Notes: generated by a model not told the origin, from the letters alone. A DNA stretch of 64,000 nucleotides from Ferrimonas futtsuensis DSM 18154 (GCF_000422645.1 NZ_AUGL01000015.1:62001-126000), one strand, 5' to 3'. Shown: positions 25,725 through 36,600, counted from the first letter of the stretch. A program made the numbers and translations.

Positions 25725-28154
25725 ATGAGACTGAATCAGAGACTCAACTGGACCCTGCTCCCCGTAATCACCGTGGTGTTTATTCTGGCCGCCTTGTTGA
25801 CGGTCAATCAGACCGTCAACAACTCTGAGGCCTACATCGAGCGTAGCCTTGCACTGGAGTTGGAAAACTACCAGAAGCGTCTTGAGGAACAGGCCACCCT
25901 GATGGACAACAGCCTAAGGCTTCTCCTCAGTTATCAGGTCGTCCGATCGTTAAAAGCGCCCAGCATCAGTCAAACGGGCAGCCTGTCGCTGCAGTATCTT
26001 GTAGAGCAGTTTCATTCCGGTCTGAGTCAGACACTGCCCAATCTCGAGGTGATACAGCTCTACGCACCAAACGGGGAGTTACTGGTCTCTGCAGACAACC
26101 AGGATCCTTTCGCTCCTCCCTATCAACCTCATATCCCGGACAATTTGCGGTGGTGGCAGGGGAGCGGACTCAATAACAAGGAGAGCACCGCCTTTTATCT
26201 CTACAACGGAGTGGAGGGAGAAACCTACCTGGTGATGCTCAAAGGCTTTGTGCCAGGACTGGCCAATATCCACAACAGTCGGCAACTCTCAGCCGAATCC
26301 CGATTTCATGCACTGATGACCCTGAAGCTGGACCGCGCCCTGACGCTTCAGGGAACCATCAGTGAGCCTTCGTCCAGCCTGACAGTGCAGATTGAACCTT
26401 CTGGTTCCCACTCCTGGGCGAAAACGGGCAGCCAGCCTCTCTCCGTACTGTTCCAGGGAGAGATCTCTCAGCATCAAGACACCGCCTTCAGCCGTACCCC
26501 ACTCTTCACCATCAACCTGGCGACAGAGGAAGGAATAGCCTGGCGTGACAGTCATCAGGTCATTAAGTACGAATTACTGCTGTTCTTCTGCTCTTTACTG
26601 GCCACCTACGCGCTGCTTAGAGGCTTGATACACCGCTATGTCATTGCGCCAGTGCTGACGTTGGCAGGCCAGGTAAAGCTGCATAAGAAACTTGGGCATC
26701 CATTAACAAAGTCTCCTGGACACGACGAGATCTCCCAGCTCAACAACGCCTATGTTTCTCTGCTCTCCAGCGTCAATCAGTTAGCGAGTTTTGACCCTTT
26801 GACCGGACTGGCAAATCGCCGAAACTTCCAACAAACCGCTCAGCAGATTCTCGATAAGGATAAGGAGTCGGGTCTGCTGACGGCCCTGTTGTTCATCGAT
26901 CTGGACAATTTCAAAAGGGTCAATGACAACTACGGCCATGAGACCGGCGATGAACTTCTCAAACAATATGCCCGCCGCCTTCAGGACACGGTCCGCGCCT
27001 CGGATCTCGTTCTCTCCTCGCCCAAGAAGCTGATGCTGGCTCGACTGGCAGGCGATGAATTCGCCCTGGTTCTGGGCGGACTGAGAAAGCCGGGCAATGC
27101 CGTTGCCGTGGCAAAACGGATTCTGGCGCTCACCAAAGAAGGATTGATGATCGATGACATCAAACATCGAGTTCATGTCAGCCTGGGCATCGCCCTGGCG
27201 CCGCAGGATGGACGGGATCTCATCTCATTGATGCACTGTGCTGACACCGCCATGTATCAGGCCAAGGCAAAAGGGAAAGGCCAGTGCATTTTGTTCAATC
27301 CAAATCTGGCACAGCAGCAGCAAACTCGGCTGAGTATCGAGCAAGGACTGCAGGAAGCCCTTGAGCGGAAGCAGTTCTACCTCGTGTTTCAGCCCATCCA
27401 TTTCAGCCGAAACATGCAGTTGTCCGGATTTGAAGCCCTGATTCGCTGCTCTCACCCCGACCTGCTGGAGATGGGGCCGGACGAATACATCCCCGTCGCC
27501 GAGTCCAATGGACTGATTCGGCAGATTGACTTCTGGGTCCTGGAGGAGGGACTCAAGGCGTTGGCGAGGCTGAGAGACTCCTATGGCTTTGACGGCAGCA
27601 TGAGCATCAACCTTTCCGCCATTGAGCTTCAAAACACAGAGCTGTTACTGAAGCTCAATGGGCTTCTTAGCCGATACGCCATCGCCCCCAACAGGGTGGA
27701 GCTGGAGATCACCGAAACCATGCTGGTTGACTGGGATGAATCCACCGAACAGTTGCTGGGTGAACTCAGAAAAATGGGCGTAGGGATCGCACTGGACGAT
27801 TTTGGAACAGGCTATACAGGTTTCAAGCAGCTGATTCGGCACTCCGTCAGCACCCTTAAAATCGATCGCAGCTTCATTAGTGAGCTAGCAGCGGGAACGG
27901 AACAAAACCGTCCGCTGGCAGAGGTACTGCTTGAACTCGGCTGTATCTTTAATCTGGACACCGTGGCGGAGGGGGTGGAAACAGAAACTCAATACAGCAG
28001 GCTCAAGGCTCTGGGGTGCAATCGCCTGCAAGGTTTCTATCTGTCTAAGCCGTTGAGGTGGGAGAACCTTGACCAGTACCTCAATGAGCAAGGCTATGAT
28101 GCAAACACAGAAGGAACTCGCGAAAACAGCAACAACTACCCGCTCCTGAACTGA
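25725..28154 (+). CDS. mbaA: MbaA-like GGDEF-EAL membrane protein
   Basis: An 809-residue inner-membrane c-di-GMP enzyme. Order: first membrane segment (about residues 10-30), periplasmic domain to about 280, second membrane segment (YELLLFFCSLLATYALL), a short HAMP-like linker, GGDEF domain (from about 355, with the active-site motif reading AGDEF near 441) and EAL domain (FEALIR near 569, DDFGTGY near 689, AEGVET). The EAL catalytic residues look intact, so phosphodiesterase activity is likely. The GGDEF change is seen in some active cyclases. Its start at 25725 has AGGAGGG upstream and follows the nspS stop closely. It is predicted to control biofilm in response to polyamines. Confidence 0.87.
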   Translation: MRLNQRLNWTLLPVITVVFILAALLTVNQTVNNSEAYIERSLALELENYQKRLEEQATLMDNSLRLLLSYQVVRSLKAPSISQTGSLSLQYLVEQFHSGLSQTLPNLEVIQLYAPNGELLVSADNQDPFAPPYQPHIPDNLRWWQGSGLNNKESTAFYLYNGVEGETYLVMLKGFVPGLANIHNSRQLSAESRFHALMTLKLDRALTLQGTISEPSSSLTVQIEPSGSHSWAKTGSQPLSVLFQGEISQHQDTAFSRTPLFTINLATEEGIAWRDSHQVIKYELLLFFCSLLATYALLRGLIHRYVIAPVLTLAGQVKLHKKLGHPLTKSPGHDEISQLNNAYVSLLSSVNQLASFDPLTGLANRRNFQQTAQQILDKDKESGLLTALLFIDLDNFKRVNDNYGHETGDELLKQYARRLQDTVRASDLVLSSPKKLMLARLAGDEFALVLGGLRKPGNAVAVAKRILALTKEGLMIDDIKHRVHVSLGIALAPQDGRDLISLMHCADTAMYQAKAKGKGQCILFNPNLAQQQQTRLSIEQGLQEALERKQFYLVFQPIHFSRNMQLSGFEALIRCSHPDLLEMGPDEYIPVAESNGLIRQIDFWVLEEGLKALARLRDSYGFDGSMSINLSAIELQNTELLLKLNGLLSRYAIAPNRVELEITETMLVDWDESTEQLLGELRKMGVGIALDDFGTGYTGFKQLIRHSVSTLKIDRSFISELAAGTEQNRPLAEVLLELGCIFNLDTVAEGVETETQYSRLKALGCNRLQGFYLSKPLRWENLDQYLNEQGYDANTEGTRENSNNYPLLN

Positions 28155-28189
28155 TCCCCGAATCACCGGATGCGCCCATCAGGTCAGTC

Positions 28190-28218
28190 GTGCTCAATAC
28201 TCACTGAGGGTTGAGCAC
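28190..28218. repeat. inverted repeat between convergent genes
   Basis: Arms GTGCTCAA and TTGAGCAC around a 13-base loop, in the 106-base gap between the mbaA-like stop and the pump-subunit stop. There is no T-run on either strand, so a terminator role is weakly supported. Confidence 0.3.
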
Positions 28219-28260
28219 TCAAGGAATACCAATGTCTGCCGGGAAAGGGAAACCCGATTA

Positions 28261-29307
28261 TCAGCTTCGGCTGCCCTGTACCCGCACCTTCTGCCCTTCA
28301 CGCAAACGCTCGGCGCCGCGCACGGCCACCTGATCCCCTGGAGCCAACTCCCCTTCGACGGCCACCCAGTCGCCGTCACCATGGCCCACCTCGACCAGCC
28401 GACGATGAGCCACGTTGTCCTGATCGATCATCATCACGTAGGAACCCTGGCGACGCAGGATAAGGGCATCACGATGCACCGCCAAAGTCTGACGGGCCTG
28501 CTGCACCGGAATCGCCACTTTCACCAACTCACCTGCGGTCAGGTGGTGAGCGTTGTCGGCAGGCAGAGACATTCGCAGCTCAATGGTTTGAGAGCGGGGA
28601 TCCGCCGCAGGAATGATGGCGCGGATGGTGCCCTGGGTCAGTCGGTTGTCACTCAGTACCTGCAGCGGACGCCCCTTGTCGATGTTGCCCATGTACTTCA
28701 CCGGCACATGCAGGTGCACCTCCAGGTTGCTGGTGTCCATCATCCGCAACAGCAGGTCGGCACGATTAACGTCGGTGCCCTCCCGCTGCAGCCGCTCAGT
28801 GATCACCCCGTCAAAGGGCGCTCGGACATTGGCCCTGGCGAGCTGGTCATTGAGCTGTTTCAGCTTGAGCTGGGCAATCTCAAGATCCGCGTTGGCCAAC
28901 TCATAACGGCTGCGATTTTCATCCAGTTGATATTCGGCGGCGTTGTTCTGAGCCTGCAGGGTAACCAACCGCTCCAGTTCCCGCTTCAGGTAGCGCAGGT
29001 TAATCTGGGCACGGCGGATGCGTGCCTCCTGCTCCAGCTTGGCCAGTTCCAGGGGAAAGGTGTCCATCTTCACCAGCAGTTCACCCTGGCTCACCAGGGT
29101 GCCGGGCTCCACCACCCAGGTCAGCTGGCCGCTGACCCCGGCAGTAATGGCGATGTTATGACGGCTGTGCACTGTCCCCAGCAGCTTGGCGGTGGGAGAC
29201 AAATCGGTATGGCGCACCTCGGCCACTTCGACTGGTGTCGCTGGCGGCTCGTTGGCCACAGCTCCAAAGCTGAGCAGGGCCAGCAGCAGTAGTTTCAGGT
29301 GTGTCAT
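28261..29307 (-). CDS. RND efflux membrane fusion protein
   Basis: A 348-residue periplasmic adaptor. It has a signal peptide (LKLLLLALLSFGAVA), a split lipoyl/barrel-sandwich domain (TAGVSGQLTWVVEPGTLVSQGELLVKMD and APFDGVITERLQREGTDV), an alpha-hairpin of about 70 residues between them, and a beta-barrel and membrane-proximal domain at the end. It overlaps the permease gene by ATGA and so is translated with it. No outer-membrane channel gene is nearby, so a TolC-like protein elsewhere would complete the pump. The substrate is unknown. Confidence 0.88.
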   Translation of the reverse strand: MTHLKLLLLALLSFGAVANEPPATPVEVAEVRHTDLSPTAKLLGTVHSRHNIAITAGVSGQLTWVVEPGTLVSQGELLVKMDTFPLELAKLEQEARIRRAQINLRYLKRELERLVTLQAQNNAAEYQLDENRSRYELANADLEIAQLKLKQLNDQLARANVRAPFDGVITERLQREGTDVNRADLLLRMMDTSNLEVHLHVPVKYMGNIDKGRPLQVLSDNRLTQGTIRAIIPAADPRSQTIELRMSLPADNAHHLTAGELVKVAIPVQQARQTLAVHRDALILRRQGSYVMMIDQDNVAHRRLVEVGHGDGDWVAVEGELAPGDQVAVRGAERLREGQKVRVQGSRS

Positions 29308-32300
29308 CCTCTCACCTCCAGAGGCACCGCCACAGGCTGGCCCTCGTCACTTTCTTGTTTAGAGTGTCCCTCCCCCATTCTCAGCAGGGCGGGCAGTAAA
29401 ATCAGGGTAAACAAGGCACTGATGGCCATGCCACCAACGATCACCGTGGCCAGCCCACGGTAGATCTCCGAGCCCACCCCAGGCATCAGCATCAGCGGCA
29501 GCATGCCAAACAGGCTGGTCAGGGTACTCATGTACACAGGTCGGGCCCGGATACGCACAGCCTGGGCCACCGCCTCACGCCGTGCAAGCCCCTCAGCTTC
29601 CCCCCGGCGAGTCTGGTCCACCAGCAAGATGGCGTTGTTCACCACCAGCCCCAGCAGGATGATAAAACCGATCATGGTCAGCAGATCCAGAGACTGGAAG
29701 GTCACCAGATTCAGCAATGCCAAGGCGATCACCCCACCGCCGGTAGCCAGCGGCATCACCAGCAGCACCAGCAGACTGTCCTTAGCCGACTTGAACAGCG
29801 CGGTCATCAGCAAAAACAGGATCACCAGGGCCAGGGCAAAGTTCACCAGCATCTCGTCGATGGCCTCGGCCATCTTGTTGGCGTTGCCACTGAGCTTGAT
29901 GGTGGCATTGGCCGGCAGCACCTGGCGCATCTCGGGCAGCACACTGTCGTTGAGCTTGCTCAGGGCTTCCTCCATGGACATATCCTCCGGCGGGGAGATC
30001 TCCAGGCTGATGGTGCGCTTGCCATCCACCCGCCGGAGCTGGGTTGGCCCCACGGTGCGCCGCACCTCCGCCAGCTCTCCCAGGGTCTGCAAACCCGCCA
30101 AGGGAGTGTGCACCGGCAGCGCGGCCAGCTCCTCGGGGGTACGCCATTCGCTGCCCCGCAGGATGACGTTCATCCTGTCGTTGCCGTCGAAATACTCACT
30201 GATAAACAGACCGTCGGTGTAGGCCCGCACCGTGTTGGCCACGTCGGCCCGACTCAGCCCCGCCTGGGTGATTCGCCTGTCGTTGGGGATCAGTTGCAAT
30301 TCGGGTTCTGCAATGGCCAATCCGGGCACCGGCCGGGCACTGACCCCGGGCATAGCCGCCTGAATCGCCGCCAGTCCCGCCTGGGCCGTATCAATCAGCT
30401 GCTCCAGCTCCGGACCCTGAATGTTGACGCTGATGGAGCGGCCATTGCCACCGCCACTGACGTTAATCATCGATCCCCGGAACAGGAACACCTGAGTATC
30501 GGGCAGTCCCGCCAGGATCTCCTCCTGAACCACCGCCATCAACTCCTCCACATGGGTTGGGTCCGCCGCATAGATAAAGCCGCCGCTGAACCCGGCCCCG
30601 AAAGAGTAGAAATTGTAGCTCTTGATGGCAGGCTGACGTTCGCCACTCAGATGGGGCTGAATGCGCTCGCGCACCAACTGGGCCATCTCCCGATCCACAT
30701 ACTCCAGGTTGCCCCCCGGCGGCAGGCTGATGTTAAAAAAGAAGCCGTCAATAGGTGCCCTGGGCATAAAGTCGGTCCTGGGCATCAGCAGCAGGGTCAC
30801 CGCAGCAGAACCGCCCAGCAGCCCCGCCACCCACAAGGTGCGACGCAGCGGCGTCGCGGTCAGGCTCATCACCAGCCGCGTGAGTCTTGTCCAGTAGCCC
30901 TGGAAAGGGTCGTTATCACTGATGCCCGCCAGCCAGTACTTGCTGGCGATGGGCAGCACGGTAATAGCAGTAATCAGAGAAGCCAGTACCGCAATAGACA
31001 AGGTCAGGGCCAGATCAGAAAACAGCTGGCCCTCGATTCCCTCCATGAACAGAATCGGCAGGAAGATGGCCACGCTGGTGGCGGTGGAGGCAAACAGGGC
31101 CCCGGTCACCTGCATTGCCCCCTTGAGCACCGCCTTATGACTGGCCATCCCCTCATTGCGCAGACGGACAATGTTCTCCTGGACGATGATCGCCGCATCC
31201 AGTACCAGTCCCACGGAGAATGCCAGACCGGCCAGAGAGATCACATTGAGGCTTCGGTCAAACAGGCTGAGCCCCAGGAAGGCCACCATGATGGAGATGG
31301 GAATGGTGGTGGCGATGATCAGGGTGGTCCTCACACCTCGGAGGAACAGCCACAGGATCCCCAACGCCAGCATCACCCCCAACCCCAGGTTGCTCTTCAC
31401 CAGAGTCAGGGCGTTACGGATGTGCACCGAGGAGTCGAAACTGAGATCGATGGCCAACCCCGCCTCTGCCAGGGGGCCGACATTGAGCTCGTCAATGGCC
31501 CGATTCACCTCATCCAGCAGGGTCACCGTATTGGCGTCGCTGGCCCGGCTCAGGGTGATGTAGTAGGCGGGCGAGCCGTTTCTCAGGGTAAAGCCGAAAC
31601 GGTCCACCAGAGTATCCTCGACGGTGGCGATGTCCTGCAGATAGATGGGCCGGTCGTTCTGATAGCCAACGATCATCTCGCTGAGGTTCTGCACGTCGTA
31701 CTGACCGGCAAAACGCACCGTGTACTGACGGCGTCCTACATCGGCAAAGCCGCCGGACACGTCAGATGCCCGGGCGATGGTCTGGCTGATCTGGTTTACC
31801 TGAATTCCCATGGCGGCGGCCGCGAAGGGATCGAAGCTGATCCTCAGTTCCCTGGGGCGCTGCGAGTTAAGGTTGACCTGGCTGATCCCCTGGATGCGCG
31901 CCAGCCTTGGCTCCACCACGTCTTCAATCAGTTTCTGATACTGGTCGATCTCCTGCACCGGATTGTCCGGCAGAATCTTCACCAGCAGGGAAGCGGCATT
32001 AGGGCCGTCGCGCCCCCCGCCCACCGCCACCCTAGGCTCGAAGGCATCGAGCGGCAGCGGCGGTGCCTGGTTAAGGTTATTGATCACATCCAGCATCGCC
32101 TGCTGCATGTCGGTGCCCACATCGAAGGTGAGGGTGATATTGCCAAACCCACTGTTGATGGTGGTGGCCACATCCACCACCCCACGGGTGTTCTTAACCA
32201 CGTTCTCCTGAGGCTCGATGATCACCGACTCCAACTCCTCCGGGGCGGCACTGCGCCAACCGGTGGAGATGGTGATCTGCGGCTGCTCAATATCCGGGGT

Positions 32301-32408
32301 CAGCTGAATCGGCAGCTTCAGCATCGCCAAGGTACCAAACAGGAAGATCAGCGCCACGATGACCAGCACAGCGGCAGGATTTTTCAGTGAAGAGCGGGAG
32401 AGGTTCAT
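29304..32408 (-). CDS. RND efflux permease
   Basis: A 1034-residue inner-membrane proton-driven exporter with 12 membrane segments and two large periplasmic loops. It has the typical opening (IFLFGTLAMLKLPIQLTPDIEQPQI) and a C-terminal half with GLVVNNAILLVDQ. In helix 4 the proton-relay pair of AcrB (Asp-Asp) reads Leu-Asp-Ala (GLVLDAAIIVQEN), so only one Asp remains, as in a large subgroup of these permeases. The permease comes before its adaptor gene, the reverse of the common order. The substrate cannot be assigned; an antimicrobial, dye or metabolite are all possible. Confidence 0.9.
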   Translation of the reverse strand: MNLSRSSLKNPAAVLVIVALIFLFGTLAMLKLPIQLTPDIEQPQITISTGWRSAAPEELESVIIEPQENVVKNTRGVVDVATTINSGFGNITLTFDVGTDMQQAMLDVINNLNQAPPLPLDAFEPRVAVGGGRDGPNAASLLVKILPDNPVQEIDQYQKLIEDVVEPRLARIQGISQVNLNSQRPRELRISFDPFAAAAMGIQVNQISQTIARASDVSGGFADVGRRQYTVRFAGQYDVQNLSEMIVGYQNDRPIYLQDIATVEDTLVDRFGFTLRNGSPAYYITLSRASDANTVTLLDEVNRAIDELNVGPLAEAGLAIDLSFDSSVHIRNALTLVKSNLGLGVMLALGILWLFLRGVRTTLIIATTIPISIMVAFLGLSLFDRSLNVISLAGLAFSVGLVLDAAIIVQENIVRLRNEGMASHKAVLKGAMQVTGALFASTATSVAIFLPILFMEGIEGQLFSDLALTLSIAVLASLITAITVLPIASKYWLAGISDNDPFQGYWTRLTRLVMSLTATPLRRTLWVAGLLGGSAAVTLLLMPRTDFMPRAPIDGFFFNISLPPGGNLEYVDREMAQLVRERIQPHLSGERQPAIKSYNFYSFGAGFSGGFIYAADPTHVEELMAVVQEEILAGLPDTQVFLFRGSMINVSGGGNGRSISVNIQGPELEQLIDTAQAGLAAIQAAMPGVSARPVPGLAIAEPELQLIPNDRRITQAGLSRADVANTVRAYTDGLFISEYFDGNDRMNVILRGSEWRTPEELAALPVHTPLAGLQTLGELAEVRRTVGPTQLRRVDGKRTISLEISPPEDMSMEEALSKLNDSVLPEMRQVLPANATIKLSGNANKMAEAIDEMLVNFALALVILFLLMTALFKSAKDSLLVLLVMPLATGGGVIALALLNLVTFQSLDLLTMIGFIILLGLVVNNAILLVDQTRRGEAEGLARREAVAQAVRIRARPVYMSTLTSLFGMLPLMLMPGVGSEIYRGLATVIVGGMAISALFTLILLPALLRMGEGHSKQESDEGQPVAVPLEVRG

Positions 32409-32987
32409 CGCCGTTGTCCGAAAATTTTTCGCTCAAGTATACTGGCCTGCTCACAGCAAGTTGTTATTAAAGTGTTTCAGAATTTAAGGTGGCGTGCCTC
32501 ACCCGGTCTCGGCACATACACCAAACCGATGCAGAGGACTTATTTAATGGCAGTCACACTTGTCTTGAAGAAAAAATTTATTGATTCCAATCACGTTATT
32601 TATATCCACATTTAGTTTTTTCTATTATGAATAATGCCAGCCAAGCCATATATTGAAACTCAGGCATTAAATTTTCTTCCTCATGAAAATTAACCCACCT
32701 TAAGTCACATGCTCGCACTGGTGAACTTTCCGCCAAAACAAGCGTCAGGCCGCGTAAACATGGGCCTGGCAAGGCAACCTCTCATTAACACCCGACAGAA
32801 ACAGATTACATTGCACTATCCGCAAGACACGATTTTCGCTATTGGAAAGATGGGAGCACCTCTGCAATACAACGCTTAAAATATAGCTAATGCTCCCCTC
32901 TTAATTCCGTTTCAACTATTTTATCCCCTGCCCAGTTTCTCTTTATTCAGCCTTGCCAAATTGGCCGGGCATATTAAAGGACCTCTT
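32409..32987. other. long divergent regulatory region between pump and molybdoenzyme genes
   Basis: No gene is supported over about 580 bases. It contains an FNR-like site (32581-32594), a hairpin with CAGGCC/GGCCTG arms near 32746-32768, and a longer-range pairing GGGAGCA/TGCTCCC around 32853-32899. The AT-rich composition fits promoters for both sides. Confidence 0.45.
32581..32594. promoter_or_regulatory. FNR/EtrA-like box
   Basis: TTGATTCCAATCAC matches the FNR consensus TTGAT-N4-ATCAA at 9 of 10 defined bases. It lies about 394 bases before the Fe-S subunit gene and 173 before the pump gene. Control of the anaerobic reductase is plausible, though the distance would need a long leader. 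Confidence 0.5.
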
Positions 32988-33683
32988 ATGTTAGACAGAC
33001 GTTCATTACTCAAAATGGCGGCAGGGAGTGCGGCTCTGACCCTGATCCCCAGCACCAGCCTGCTGGCCCAGACCCAGGGTAAGCGCATGGCCATGGTGTT
33101 CGACGTTCGCCGTTGTACCGGTTGCCTCTCCTGCAGCGTTTCCTGCTCCATCGAGAACCAGGTACCCGAAGGCCGCGCCCGTACCCGGGTGACCCAATCC
33201 TCTGTGGAAACCGCAGACGGTGTGGCCACCCTGGCGGTGCCCAACCAGTGTAACCACTGTGAGAACCCCTCCTGCGTCGAGGTGTGCCCTAAGAACGCCA
33301 CCTATAAGCGTCCGGAAGATGGCATCGTAGTCATCGATTACGACAAGTGCATCCACTGTCAGCGCTGCGTTAAAGCCTGTCCCTACGGCGCCCGCCGCAA
33401 GGATCCCAAGTACAAGACCGCGCCTGAGAAATGTAACTTCTGCGTGCACCGCCTGGAGCAGGGCCTGCTGCCCGCCTGTGTGGAAACCTGCATCGGCGAA
33501 GCCCGGGTATTTGGCGATCTGAACGATCCCAACAGCGACGTGGCCAAGCTGGTTCGCGACAACAAGGTATACGGCATGCTGCCCGAGTCTGGCAACCTGC
33601 CCAGCATCCTCTACATCGGCCTGCCACAGCCCAGCGATGACAAGAAGATCCTGAAACTCAACCACCTGGAATGGCAACGATAG
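32988..33683 (+). CDS. Tat-exported four-cluster Fe-S subunit (TtrB-like)
   Basis: A 231-residue periplasmic electron-transfer subunit. A twin-arginine signal (DRRSLLKMAAG) opens it; four cysteine groups for [4Fe-4S] clusters follow: CTGCLSCSVSC, CNHCENPSCVEVCP, CIHCQRCVKACP and CNFC with CVETC. This is the DmsB/PhsB/TtrB pattern. It lies 9 bases before the molybdopterin subunit and would pass electrons to it. The ATG at 32988 is chosen because it starts the Tat signal and has AAAGGA upstream; a longer frame from 32961 is not needed. Confidence 0.88.
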   Translation: MLDRRSLLKMAAGSAALTLIPSTSLLAQTQGKRMAMVFDVRRCTGCLSCSVSCSIENQVPEGRARTRVTQSSVETADGVATLAVPNQCNHCENPSCVEVCPKNATYKRPEDGIVVIDYDKCIHCQRCVKACPYGARRKDPKYKTAPEKCNFCVHRLEQGLLPACVETCIGEARVFGDLNDPNSDVAKLVRDNKVYGMLPESGNLPSILYIGLPQPSDDKKILKLNHLEWQR

Positions 33684-33692
33684 GAGATGACG

Positions 33693-36600
33693 ATGGACAG
33701 AAGAAGCTTTATCACCCGCGCCGGCATCGTCACCGCTGCGGCCGCCACCGGCACCGCCTGCAGCTCCACCCCCAAGGGTGGCGAGCCCGCGCCATTGAAC
33801 GTGGCCAAGAGCAATACCCGCTTTGGTAATCCCCTGCCGACCGAAGCCCAGCTGGGTGCCGACGGCAAGCTGCACAAGACCCCGGGCATCCGCACCATGT
33901 ACACCCGCTGCTTCACCTGCAACAACATGTGCGGCCTGCGCGTGCGCATCGACGAAGCCAGCGACAAGGTGCTCAAGGTCGGCGGTAACCCCTACTGCGA
34001 GATGAACTCCGGCTCTCCCCTGCCCCTGAGCATGCCGGTCCGTGACAGCTATGCCGCTCTGGCAGGCAACACCGGCCTGGAAAACCGCGCCACCACCTGT
34101 GGCAAAGGCGCCAGTGGCGTTGGCTGTGTGGACGACCCACGCCGTGTCACCCAGGTGCTCAAGCGTGTGGGCAAGCGCGGCGAAGGCAAATGGAAGAGCA
34201 TCAGCTACGAGCAGGCCCTGACCGAGATCCTCGAAGGGGGCGACCTGTTCGGAGAAGGCCACGTGGAGGGCATCAAGGCGATTCGTCAACTGGATAAGCC
34301 AGCAGTTCCGGGCTATCCGGAATTCGGCTCCGCCGCCAACCGCCTGCTGGCCACCTTCGGTGAAGAGGATACCCTGCGCGGCAGCCTCTACGCGCGCTTC
34401 ATGCGTCAGGCCTACGGCACCGTGAACCTGGTGACCAAGCACGCCTACTGTGGTGCGCCCACCGGCATCGGCTATGGCATCGGCCTGGCTCCCGGCCTGG
34501 AGCCCGGCCTGGGTGACATCGACTGGGATAACGTCGAGTACGCCATGTTCCTGGGTACCGCCCCAGGGTCCTCCGGCGCCAGCCTGAACCTGCTGGGTCG
34601 CAACCTGGCAGACGCCCGTGTCGAGCGCAACCTCAAGTACACCAGCGTCGACCCCCTGCTGCGTACCGAGGTGGCCAACGACACCCGTGCCCAGTGGCTG
34701 CCCATTCGCCCCGGCCGCGACGCCGCCTTTATGATGGCGATGATGCAGGTGATGTTCACTGAGAACTGGTTTAACGCCGAATTCCTGGCGATTCCCAACG
34801 CCGACGCCGCCAAGGCTGCCGGTGAAGTGAACCACAGCAACGCCAGCCACCTAGTGGTCACCGACGCCAAGCACAAGGACCTCACCCTGTTCGCCAAAGC
34901 CTCCGACTTCGGCGTGGGCGGCGACGAAGCCATGGTGGTTGAGAACGGCAAACTGGTTTCCGCCAACCTGGCGAAGAAGGCCGATCTGTTCGTCGACGGC
35001 CTGTTCACCGATGTTAACGGCAATCAGGTTCAGCTGACCTCCTCCCTGGCCCTGCTCAAGGCCCAGGCCAACCAGGCGCCTCTGGCCTCGCTGTCTGCCG
35101 ACTGCGGTATCCAGCAATCCCAGATCAAGCAGGCCGCCAAGGACCTGACTCACCATGGCCGCAAGGCCACGGTAGTGACCAACTCCGGTGCCAACAGTGG
35201 TGATGCCATCATGGTCGGCTGGCTGGTGTCCACCATGAACACCCTGATCGGTTCCCACGACGCCAAGGGCGGTACCCTGTATGCCAACGGCGCCTACTGG
35301 GGCTTCGAAGGCAATTACAACCTGGGTGGTTTCGACGGTGAACTGGATGTCAGCGCAGACATCAACATCTGCCGCTCCGGCGCCTATGAGGACTCCACCG
35401 AGTACAAGCAGAAGGTGGCCAAGGGCGAGAACCCCTACCCCGCCAGCGACATGTGGCACAACCTGGTGGCAGGCTACGCCTCCTTCAACGCCGCCGAGGC
35501 GCTGACCGCCCACACCAATGCCAACCCCTACACCGCCAAGGCCCTGTTCAACTGGCGCAGCAACGCCCTGTACAGTGCCGCCTCCATCAGCAACGATGTG
35601 GAGAAGGCGCTGGTGGACACCGACAAACTGCCTCTGTTTGTCGCCATCGACTGCTACATGAACGAAACCAACCGCTACGCCGACTACTTCATCCCGGATC
35701 GCGTGATGTACGAAGAGTACGCCGCCGACCGCATGTGGGGCGCATTCAAACTGGGTGTGGTCGCAGGTGCGCCTCTGGTGACCCCGCGTACCCCCAAGAA
35801 CGCCAAGGGCCAGCATATCTGCATGGAGCAGTTCATGATCGATATGGCCATGGCCATGGACTTGCCCGGCTTCGGTAAGGGTGCCATCCCCGCCGCCGAC
35901 GGTCGCAAGGTGGACCTGCTGACCTTCGAAGACTGGCACTCCCGCTACCTGGCCAACATCGCCGCCCAGTGCAGCAAGCTGCCAGCGGTATCCGATGAGG
36001 ACCGCGAGTGGGCGGCCCTGGAGTACTCCATGGCGCCTCTGCGTCCCCGCCTGACCGGCGAGGAAGCGGCCAAGGTGGAAGCCCTGCTCTCCCGCGGTGG
36101 TTACTACGAGGAAGCCGAGCGATACGACGGCAACTTCATCAATGGCGGCGGCGGCAAGTTCCTGCAGATCTACAACGCCGACATGGCTCAGCTGCGCCAC
36201 TGCCACTCTGGCGAGCGTTATCCTGGCGTGCCCTCCTACGAAGCCAAACGCTTCTGGAACGGCGACACCTGGGAGCAGCACTGGCCTGAGAAGGAGTTCC
36301 CGCTGCTGTTCTCCAACTACAAGCCGACCCTGCGCTCCAACTACTCCGCCGCCTTTGACCGCTGCGCCGAGGTAACACCGCAGAACTTCGTCTACATGAA
36401 CATCGATACCGCCGCCGAGATGGGGCTGACCGATGGTGACAAGGTTCGGGTGGTATCCGGCAACGGCACCCCAGCCGAAGGCGTGCTGCAGGCGGACTCC
36501 GGTGTGGCCAAAGGCTCCGTGTGTGTGTCCCACTGCTTCGGTCACAAGAAGGCCTATGGTGCAGACACCCGCATAATCGACGGCAAGGTCATCGAAGGCA

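Noticed and set aside
30108-32390. 760-codon plus-strand frame opposite the RND permease
   Set aside because: It mirrors the codons of a clear permease gene; the product is a His/Gln/Gly-rich composition with no domains and no ribosome-binding site.
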